NCBI RefSeq assembly: GCF_040712315.1
Contig: NC_134015.1
Span: 43,979,464 to 44,043,463 of the forward strand
DNA length: 64,000 nucleotides
Source: Castanea sativa
Taxonomy: Eukaryota; Streptophyta; Magnoliopsida; Fagales; Fagaceae
Direction of reading: 5' to 3'
In this document: one piece after another, positions 55,839 through 64,000 of the stretch
Numbering within the stretch: the stretch's first letter is position 1
Layout of the letters: each line of letters opens with the position of its first letter
Notes under the pieces: model-generated
The model's input: only the letters and a program-made list of their open reading frames with translations
The model's database searches: none
Told to the model about the DNA's origin: nothing
Program-made: the position numbers and the translations under genes

Positions 55839-57021
55839 AAATAATATCACAAGTAAAATATGGCAAAAGTGCATTTTGTTAATAGTAGTACCTTTGTAGG
55901 TTATTTACATTCCAAGGGCATGGTACAACTTTTCCATCTAGATCCTCCAGTAAATATACTTTTATACCAGCTACCGAGGTGATACGGTATGACCCTTCCC
56001 AATTGGGTCCTAACTTCCCCCATGCTGGGATTTTTGCAGTACCCAAAACCTTTCGCTAGACCAAGTCTCCAGGAGCTAATGGTCTTAACTTCACATTTGA
56101 GTTGTACCCCTGCTTAAGCTTTTGTTGATAATACGCCAACTAAACCATGACATTTTCTTTTCGCTCTTCGATCAAATCCAAGCTCTTTTCTAATAACCCA
56201 TCATTGCTTTCCGGAGTAAACAAGTTTGTTTTCAGCTTTGGGAATCCAATTTCTAGAGAAATTACAGCCTCGACCCCATAAGTCAAAGAGAAGAGAGTCT
56301 CCCCCGTAGACCTACGAGAGGTAGTTCGATATGTCAATGGAACGTGCTGCAGCTTTTCCACCTATTTACCTTTGGCATAATCCATCCTCTTTTTTAGCCC
56401 ATTAACTATGACTTTGTTCACAGTCTCAGCCTATTCATTTCCCAAAGGGTAAGACGGAGTTGAATATCTGTTCTTAATGCCCATTTCACAATAATACCTC
56501 CTAAAAGCCTTGCTATTAAACTCAAACCCATCTTCTAAGATGAGGGTGTGAGGAATCCCAAACTAAGTGACAATATTTTTCCACACAAATCACTTAGCAT
56601 CCATATCTCTGATGTTGGCCAGGGGCTTAGGTTCAACCCATTTGCTGAAGTAATCAGTGCCAACCAAAAGTCATTTCCTGTTTCCTGCTACTTTAGGGAA
56701 AGGTTCCACAATGTCCTAGCCCCATTGAGCAAAAAATCAGGGACTAGAGAGAGGATTAAGAACGCCCCCAAGCTGATGAATGCTTAGGGAAAACCTCTGG
56801 CATTGGTCATACTTTTTCACATATTCTTATGCTCCCTTTTGCATACTTGGCCACCAATATCCTTGAGTGAGGGCCCTATGAGACAGTGATCTGTCCCCCG
56901 TATGACTTTCACAAATCCCTTCATGTAATTCTTCTAGGAGTGGCTCTATTGCCTTAGGATGGATACACAACAGATATGGCCTAAAAAAAGAGAGCTTGTA
57001 CAATTTTTGGTCCTTGAACAA
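55839..57021 (-). pseudogene. Degenerate Ty3-gypsy integrase
   Basis: Minus-strand text in order: zinc-binding H2C2-like segment (56827-57021, with SHTGDRSLSHRALTQGYWWP), integrase core remnants across 56370-56820 (GTDYFSKWVE, LILEDGFEFN), and C-terminal region (56140-56361, RTTSRRSTGETLFSLTYG), followed by a chromodomain-less tail down to about 55890. Several stop codons interrupt it. It would have inserted the element's cDNA into the genome; it is inactive here. Confidence 0.8.
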
Positions 57022-58480
57022 CCAAAAATAAGGAGTTTTTCTTCACACTTTATTAGCCTCTCCTTTCTCCTTGGGCAAAATATCATCCTTAAGGAACATA
57101 ACAATGGGGTCCATCCAACTAGGTCCCACTCTAATATGATGAATCCGCTCCGTCTCTTTCTTCACCTCGGTAGGTTTACAAAAATCCTCAACCAGGATGA
57201 CCCGAGGTAAACTTTGGGCCGAGGAGGTTGCGAGCGTGGCAAGAGAGTCAACATGACTATTTTTGCTTCTAAGGATTTGCTGTAAGGTGAAAGACTTGAA
57301 ACCTAATTGTAAATGTCTAACCTGACTCCAATACTCTTGCATTCTCAGATTCCTAACTTCCAATTCTCCCCCTACCGGTTCAACAACCAGCCTGGAATCC
57401 GAAAATATCTCTACCACCCTTCCTCTCATTTTTTGAACCATAGTCATCCCTACCAAAGTTTTATATTCCGCCTTATTGTTTGTGGCTGAGAAGCCCAACC
57501 TCAAGGATTTCTTCATAACAATCCCTTCAAGAGATATCATGACTTACCCCACCCTAGATCCTCTTTGATTAGCAGCACCATCAACATATACCCTCTAGGA
57601 CAGAGGTTCTTGTAAGGAGACCATTCCAATTGATTTTCCATTCATGTTCTGCTTTTCTCCTCCTTCTTCCAAGGGAGGTTCAGCAAACTCGGGCATCAAA
57701 TCTGCAAGGACTTGGCCCTTAATAGAGGTGTGAGGCATATATTTGATATTGAAAGCCCTTGAATTTATGCCTCATTTGGCAATTCTTCCTGTGTAATCAG
57801 CTCTCTAAAGTAGGGATTGAAGAGGAAGTAAAGTCAGCACCACTACCGTGTGGGCTTGGAAGTAATGAGGGAGTTTACGCGTAGCATGCACCATTGTCAA
57901 TATGGCCTTTTCCAATGGTAGGTACCGAACTTTTGCTTCATGTAAAGACTTACTCACATAATAGACTGGCCTCTACACCCTATCATCAACCCGTATTAGT
58001 ACCAAGCTAACAGCATGGGAGGCAAGAGCAATGTAAGCAAACAGGATCCCATCCTCATCGAGCTTAGACATGATGAGTGGCTGAGAAAGGTATTCCTTCA
58101 ACTGCTAAAAGGCCAGGACACATTCCTCGGTCTATTCAAACCCTTTCCACTTATTCAACAATTGGAAGAAACGTCTGCACCTGTCTGCTGATCGAGAGAT
58201 AAATCGGTTCAAGGTGGCAGTCAATCCCGTTAATCTCTGGACTTCTTTGGGGTTCCGAGGAGGCTGCAGACTATTAATCGCATTAATCTAGTCAGGATTG
58301 ACTTCAATTCTGCGATGAGTGACCATGTATTCCAAGAACTTTCCTAAACAAACCCCAAAAGAGCACTTAGAAACGTTAAGCCAGAGCTTGTGTTTCCTTA
58401 ATATTCCAAAGATATTTCCAAGGTCACCAACGTGGTCGGATTCTAACTTACTTTTCACCACTATATCATCTATATAAATC
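57022..58480 (-). pseudogene. Degenerate Ty3-gypsy RNase H region (connection and RNase H)
   Basis: The open part (57043-57540) shows an RNase H with NNKAEYKTL and IFSDSRLVV. A preceding VDGAANQRGS block with a stop lies at about 57555-57590. The segment 57600-58440 holds the RT tail and connection in broken frames. The extra RNase H of archaeal/plant type next to integrase is a Tat-lineage hallmark. Confidence 0.7.
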
Positions 58481-58860
58481 TCAATATTTTTTTCCTAGTT
58501 GTGGCTCAAACATCCTGATCATCATCTTCTGATAGGTGGATCCTGTGTTCTTTAAATCAAAAGGCATCACCTTGTAATGGTAATTTCCAGTAGGAGTAAC
58601 AAAAGCTGTTTTCTCTTGATCATCCAAAGCTAAGGGTATCTGATGGTACCCTTGGAAGGCATCTAAAAAACTCATCTGAGGATGGCCTACAGTAGCATCC
58701 ACCAACTGATCTATCCGAGGCATGGGAAAGGGGTTCTTAGGGCAAGCTTTGTTCAAATCCATGAAATCTACACATACTCGTCATTTTCCTTTTTTCTTCT
58801 TCACCACCACCGTGCTAGTCAACCACTCACGGTAGAACACCTCCTTATTAACCCCAGCCT
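58465..58860 (-). pseudogene. Degenerate Ty3-gypsy reverse transcriptase
   Basis: Frame 58481-58762 carries DLNKACPKNPFPMPRID, FLDAFQGYHQI and the YHYKVMPFDLKN block. The catalytic YIDD follows at about 58467-58478 but in another frame, because of a shift in a run of seven A residues (on the coding strand) just before it. Upstream text (REWLTSTVVVKKK) continues to about 58860. Confidence 0.8.
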
Positions 58861-59232
58861 GCTTGAGCTTGATCACCTCCTCCTTAAAAGCCTCAGAATG
58901 CTCTTTAGATTAGCGCCGAGGTGGTTGCTTTTTAGGGATGATGGCTGGATTGACATTTAAATGATGGCAAATGAAATTTGGATCCACCCCAGGGGCCTTA
59001 TAAGCACTTCATGCAAACACGTCAATATTCTTCCTAAGAAATACTATCAGCTCCTCCTTCTCTCGAGGAGGTAGCTAAGCCCCGACCTAGAAAAACCTTT
59101 CCGTATCATCATCTATAAAAAAATTTCTAACTTCTTGCACTTTGCCCCTTCCGTTGCCACATCCATAGATAACACCGACATTTTTGGTTGCTATAAGTCC
59201 TCTCCAGTAGAGGCTGAGGACTCCATCCCAGT

Positions 59233-59928
59233 CTAATGCCCAATTGCAGCCACCAAGTACTGCCTAGCCATAGATTGGCTTCCAACCACTTCCTCTACCA
59301 TGTCCCCTGATGGGTATTTCACCTTAAGATGCAGAGTGAAGGAAGCAACCCCCATGGCATGAAGCCAGGGTCTCTCCACAATGAAGTCCACCTCGACCAC
59401 CTCTGAACCTGCCTGGACCGGTAGTCTAATCTGACCCATGAGGACGACAACTTTTTCATCAAAACCTACCAAAGGTAAATCATAACATGTCAAATCCTCA
59501 AGTTTCAACTTTAGCCCCCTGTACAAATTAAGGTACATGATTTATGCTCCACTACCCTGGTCCACCAACACCCTCTTCACGTCATAGCCCCTTATTCTAA
59601 GAGTGACCACCAGGGCATCGTTGTGTGGCTGCATGGTTCCAATCTTATCCTCATTAGAAAAACTCAATGCTGGTCGGACCTCCATTCTAATTCTCTTTGG
59701 CTCAAGGGACGAGTCCTCTGTGAATGGCTGAGCTATGAACAGTACCCTAAAGGGGTGAGAGCCAGTCCTTCCCTGAGCGGCAAGAATAACGTTGATTGTG
59801 CCCAGAGGTGGTTTTGAAGAAGCATCTCTCTGAGATCCTGACCTTGCCTGGCCTCCTTGCCCATTGGGGTGATATAAAAATTGCTTTAACTTACCACCTC
59901 GAACCAGCTGCTCTAGGTTATTCCACAA
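59233..59928 (-). pseudogene. Degenerate Ty3-gypsy protease
   Basis: Frames 59542-59928 and 59233-59538 are in the same phase, separated by a stop just after LVDQGSGA, the protease active-site region (usual form D-S/T-G). The second half has the IVERPWLHAMGVASFTLHL block typical of Tat-type proteases. The Asp-Gln-Gly and the stop indicate inactivity. Confidence 0.75.
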
Positions 59929-60127
59929 AGTTCTGTAGTCCTCTGTAGTATGCCCTCGCTCCTAGTGGTATTAGCAATGAAGACTTTGGTTGCGCCTTGT
60001 GAGATCCCTTCCCATCTTATTTGGCCATTAAAAATATGGTTCATTCTTAATTTTTTTAGGATTTGATGCACTGGCTCCCAGAATACAGTGTTAACCACTT
60101 GAGCAGCAGCATCCGTAGATTGCCCAG
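59929..60127 (-). pseudogene. 3' end of Ty3-gypsy gag, interrupted by an LTR
   Basis: The text VHQILKKLRMNHIFNGQIRWEG corresponds to the C-terminal gag block before the zinc knuckle, with mutated residues and stops. It is truncated at 60127 by the plus-oriented LTR; the N-terminal gag and the 5' LTR of this element are not in place. Confidence 0.65.
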
Positions 60128-62339
60128 TGTAGACACTCGATTTTGCACCCATGATTTAATCAAGGAGAATGACTGGAGTGACCATCCATGTACAAAAAAA
60201 ATCATTCTTGCATTACATGCATCAATTTGTTATTACATCACATGCATCATTCTATTCTTGCATTACATGCATCAATTTGTTCTTGCATTACATGCATCAT
60301 GTCATTCATTACACATCATGAAAATGATCTTGAGATTCTAACGGTCACAACGATGTTTCTGGTTTCCAAATTGGACCGTCGGATCGAAGGATATCGCATG
60401 ATCAAGTTTGCATGGTCCATATGCATTGTGTCTAGGAGGAGTCGACCACACGATTAATTTAAATTAATTCTAATTGGTCAAGCAATTAAAATGAATTAAA
60501 TAATTTTGTGATTGGTTGATAATTAGTGTTTAAAATAGAGATGCATGCATAAGAATAAAAGGGATGATTGGATAACAATAAAATTGTGGATAATTTGAAC
60601 TTTATCAAGATCTATTTTAAGGGATTTATCCTCAAGATAATGGGTCAAGATAATTTTTCTTAAAAAGTCTGAATTATCCTAAAAAGAGATTAAAAAAAAT
60701 CATAGACAGGGGATGAAAGCGGGGCTAGGTACAATGATCGGTCAAAAAACCCTAGAAAGAGAGCCCAATTGGCACCCGAACCTGAAAGCACGTTCGGACT
60801 CCAAGGGCCAATTTGGCACTTTTGGAGTGTCAAACGGCACTTTGAAAGTGCCAAAGTGCACTTGGATGGGCTTTGGCCCAACGGCCTTTGAGTGACGATA
60901 ATACACACCATTTTCGACCTTTTCGTAAAAATGATGCGTCCGGATTCAAACCCTAATCGTCCATACTAATTTTTTAGGGATTTCTGACCTTTATAAATAG
61001 AAACTGAACCTCATAATTCAACACTTTTTTGCTACGCTTTAAGAGACATACGTTTTTGGCTCCCAAATCCTTCATATTTCCTGATCCCTTCTTTGAGTGT
61101 TGCTGCCTAAATTAGGGTTTTTAGGTTTCAAAGAGAATTGAACAAATTTCTTTGAACCCTAAAACATCCCTTCAAGAACAAAGTGTGCTCATGCAAGATG
61201 TTGTACTCTAACCCTTTTGTTCTTATATTTCTCTAATCATGATAATGCATGCTCTCTTATTTTTTGTAAACATTCCTATTCTGATTTGTTAATGTAGATT
61301 GTGAAAATGTGATCTTGCTTTTCTTTATTGTTACTCTAATCCGTTTCTTTGTGTTAAAGGTTTGCATGCAATTAACTTTTTTTCTTCAAAACAAAACAGA
61401 TTTTCATCTTTCTTGGATGTAGATCTGAATTTTTCTTCAAAAAAAAATGGATCTACATCTTCCTTAGATGTAGATTTGAATTTCTTTTCCCTTAAAACAA
61501 AAACAGACTTTGTATCTTTTATTAGATACTAGATCTGACTTTTTAATGCATGCTAATTTTTGAAATAAAGAAAGATGCCATATATTGTTATTTGTTTTGT
61601 TAGACTCATGAAGCATGAAATTATTTTGTGAATAAGATCTTCTTCACATAAAAAATCTTTTTTTTTTAAAATATAAAAGTAGATCTGAATTTTTTAAAAA
61701 CAATCAAAATATTTTGTTTTTATTAAGCAAAAACAATTCTAAATTTTCTCTTTAAAAATCTTTTCCACAAACAAAAAATAGATCTGATTTTTTATGCCAA
61801 AATCAATTTCTTTAAATTTAAAAACAGATCTGAATTTTTAAACAAAAGAGGATACATTCATAAATGGTTTTATGTAATTAGTTTATTTCACATGTTCAAC
61901 ATATCATTCATGTCATGTATAAAATGGTACATTAGTCACAAGAGTTTAAAAGACCAGACTCTATTTGGGCTGATGGGTGCCTAACACCTTCCCATTCCGT
62001 AACCTAGCCTCTGGATTTAGATTTTTGGTTAAGTAGACTTAGCTTTATCTTTATTTTTGTTTTGGGTAGATTGTAACTAGGACCAAAAGCCATGTATATT
62101 TGGTAGATTGTAACTAGTACCCAAAGCCATGTAAAGTTCAAATTTTCGAACTTGTATTTTTATTTATTCAATCAATGAATGGAACATTCAGTCATGAAAA
62201 TTTTGTACTTAGTTTTTCTTATTTTTTGTACATAAAAAAATAAGTGGCAACTCCATACCACTTACCCAAAAAGAAAGGTTCCCTGAAAAGCACTCCAAAA
62301 ATCTCTCTTTTTTAAGAGCCAGATTACCCTGGTCTCTCA
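60128..62339 (+). mobile_element. LTR of a Ty3-gypsy (Tat-like) element, plus orientation
   Basis: Begins TGTAGACACTC at 60128 and ends ...ggtctctca at 62339, giving about 2.2 kb with TG/CA ends. A TATA-like ttataaatag is at 60990-60999. Immediately downstream a probable PBS follows. Internal features: 50-bp-spaced repeats at 60201-60320, a 17-nt palindrome at 60836-60852 and a 37-bp tandem duplication at 62066-62117. Not coding. It interrupts the minus-strand gag, so it inserted later. Confidence 0.7.
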
Positions 62340-62340
62340 C

Positions 62341-62361
62341 TGTGGCGACTCCACTGGGGAC
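62341..62361 (+). promoter_or_regulatory. Probable PBS of the plus-oriented LTR element
   Basis: TGTGGCGACTCCACTGGGGAC directly follows the LTR end. The core tggcgactccactggggac is the kind of sequence found after LTRs of Tat/Ogre-type elements. Which tRNA it pairs with was not verified. Confidence 0.6.
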
Positions 62362-62657
62362 GTCGAGGGCTAAGCTTCATATTAGATTTAAGTGACCAAA
62401 TATGTACCATTATTTTGCGTGGTCTTGCATGATATAGTTGTTTGCTTATTTATGTTTGATGAGATGTTGTATGATATTTTTTTGTGAGTATTGTTTGTTA
62501 AAATCTTTCCCTAATTGTTATAGTGTATGACATTCAAACAACAATGTATGCACCCTTTTTCAACAATTTTGTGGTGGTAGTAACCATGAATCATCAGTCT
62601 TTATTATATTCGGGTACCTAGTGGTGAACTCACCAACTCATAGCCCAAAGTCACTGG
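62362..62657 (+). other. Short internal remnant after the LTR
   Basis: About 300 bp of AT-rich leader-like sequence without coding capacity. The rest of the element is missing or displaced. Confidence 0.45.
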
Positions 62658-63090
62658 TGTTAGGATGTGTGCCCTTAAATCCTATTGTATGATGCTATGT
62701 ATGACTTAATGTTGTAATTAATAAAGTTGTTTTATTATAATCTAAAATAATGGTAACATGAATATTGTACATTATCATATCGTCAGTGAGATGCATAGTA
62801 TGTGATTTATGTGAAAAGTCACAGAAGATATAAATCACAAGTTCTTTATAAACTCATAATTCTAGTTCATAGTCGATGATGAAATTGAGCATTTCATCTA
62901 CGAAGATTATAACATATCAACTAAGATGATTTGTCTTGATCATGGAAGTGGAGACTTCTAGTTGGTATGTTAATATGTTTTAAGAGTCAAGACATATTGA
63001 ACTGGACCACTGCGAGATTTATTATTCTCCTAACAATTGTCAAATGAATAATTAAAATCACGACTTCTATTTATATGAACTCTTAGTGCC
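62658..63090 (+). mobile_element. Possible LTR fragment of a second retrotransposon
   Basis: Starts with tgttaggatgtgtgccc and has the look of a copia-type LTR (TGTTRGG start, many short ATG-rich strings). The right boundary and any PBS are not evident. Low confidence. Confidence 0.3.
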
Positions 63091-64000
63091 CATTTGTTTG
63101 CACTTTTAGAAGGCAAAGAGCGCTTTTTGAAACCCAAAAAATTATATAAGCGTTTGGTTAGATTTTAAAAGCAGCTTTAGCTAAAAGCTGCGTTTTGAAA
63201 TTGTGAAGGAAGAGGACTTTAGCAAAAAGTAGCTCTTCAGAGCCTTTTGATAAAGCTAATGCGCGTTTTTTCAATATTACTGTTGGAGGTAGTGTTAAGT
63301 TACCAAATTGCCCATAGTGCTGCTACAAGGTCCTCTCTCCGTGCTGCTCTGCTACATAACAAACACAACAGCTACAATCACAACAATCTTTCTCTCAAAC
63401 ATCTCTAAACTCAAGTATATAATCAGATTATTAGAATACAAACTCAAAAACACAATTTTATAATTGATCAAATCATAACAATAATAATAGTTAAAAAAAA
63501 AAGACAGAAGATAGAAGCCATTTGACCCATCTGGACTACGTTGGGGACGAAGATGAGAGACGGCACGAAAATGAAAGCTCCTTGGAATGTTCTTGAATAA
63601 GGGAGAAAATGAAAATTTTCTTATTGCAGAGAAAGCTAGTGAATGTTCTGGAATCAAGTAAAAAAAAAAAGAGACGAGTGCTGGAGAAAAAAAGAGAGAA
63701 TGAGAGCTCCCAAGAATGTTCTTGAATGAGGGAGAAAAGCAAAATAAAAGAAGGGGGGGATAGAGATAATGAATGGTAGGGAAGAAGTGCATGGGTGTTA
63801 CAGACGAAGTGCTAAAAGAAAAGGGAGAAAGGATAAAAAATAATAATAATAAAAATAAAAATAAAAAGAAGAGGAAGAAGGAGAGCTCTGGAACGTTCTG
63901 GAGTTTGGAGGAATGGCAGGGAGAAAAAGGAGGAAAGAAAGAAAAAGGAGGAAAGAAGGGGAAAAAAAAAGAGTAAGGGTATGTGTATGGAGGGGAAAAA
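63091..64000. other. Unassigned, partly MITE-like and purine-rich sequence
   Basis: About 63091-63260 (gtgcccatttgtttgc, gcgtttggttaga, agctaaaagctgc) looks like a non-autonomous DNA-transposon fragment, but no terminal repeats were paired. About 63480-64000 is strongly purine-biased with degenerate repeats (caagaatgttcttgaat-like). The open frames 63352-63792 (minus) and 63773-63976 (plus) are low-complexity and not supported as genes. Confidence 0.35.

Noticed and set aside
63352..63976. Opposed open frames in the terminal purine-rich block
   Set aside because: Low-complexity Lys/Glu/Gly or Phe/Leu/Ser text produced by A/G-rich repeats; no start context or domain.

Overview
The window is repeat-rich plant nuclear DNA. 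The evidence is nested LTR retrotransposons, foldback MITEs, a Helitron-like tail, long (TA)n tracts, and spliceosomal introns in one degenerate ORF. No ordinary host gene, tRNA, rRNA or CRISPR array could be supported. The transposon types suggest a dicot, perhaps a woody one, but I cannot name the species.

Layout. 1-2840: LTR-like, AC-rich sequence, minus-oriented. About 3560-5240: a decayed Ty1-copia pol on +, split by a small MITE. 5380-6178: a foldback MITE. 6179-8746: AT-rich Helitron-like repeats and microsatellites. 8747-51038: a 42-kb cluster of endogenous pararetrovirus (Caulimoviridae) copies, most like the florendovirus type. It is built as two arrays pointing away from each other: minus-strand units at 8747-19869 and plus-strand units at 19860-50806. 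An inversion junction separates them, and a small inverted fragment caps the right end. 51039-60127: a degenerate minus-strand Ty3-gypsy (Tat-like) element with an antisense, intron-containing extra ORF. 60128-62339: a plus-oriented LTR inserted into its gag. 62340-64000: retrotransposon remnants and purine-rich DNA.

The virus cluster is the centre of interest. Two complementary kinds of unit alternate, each following the same noncoding region with TATA box, long leader and initiator-tRNA-Met primer-binding site. Component A carries movement protein, zinc knuckle, aspartic protease, reverse transcriptase, RNase H and a second ORF, but no coat-protein core. Component B carries movement protein, a coat-protein core with zinc knuckle and aspartic protease, then an unrecognised C-terminal domain in place of RT/RNase H, and no second ORF. 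Neither is complete alone, which fits a bipartite pararetrovirus, as has been proposed for some florendoviruses. One unit is an in-frame A-B chimera joined at an 8-bp microhomology. Another unit type is a 3.16-kb deletion derivative present in tandem.

Many breaks in these virus ORFs sit in patches where CAG and CTG trinucleotides, and little else, differ from sister copies, mostly becoming CG-containing strings. This looks less like natural decay than like base-calling error at CHG-methylated cytosines in unpolishable repeats. If so, some frameshifts are not real and the cluster is heavily CHG-methylated. All virus copies as given are interrupted; no unit is intact in this sequence.
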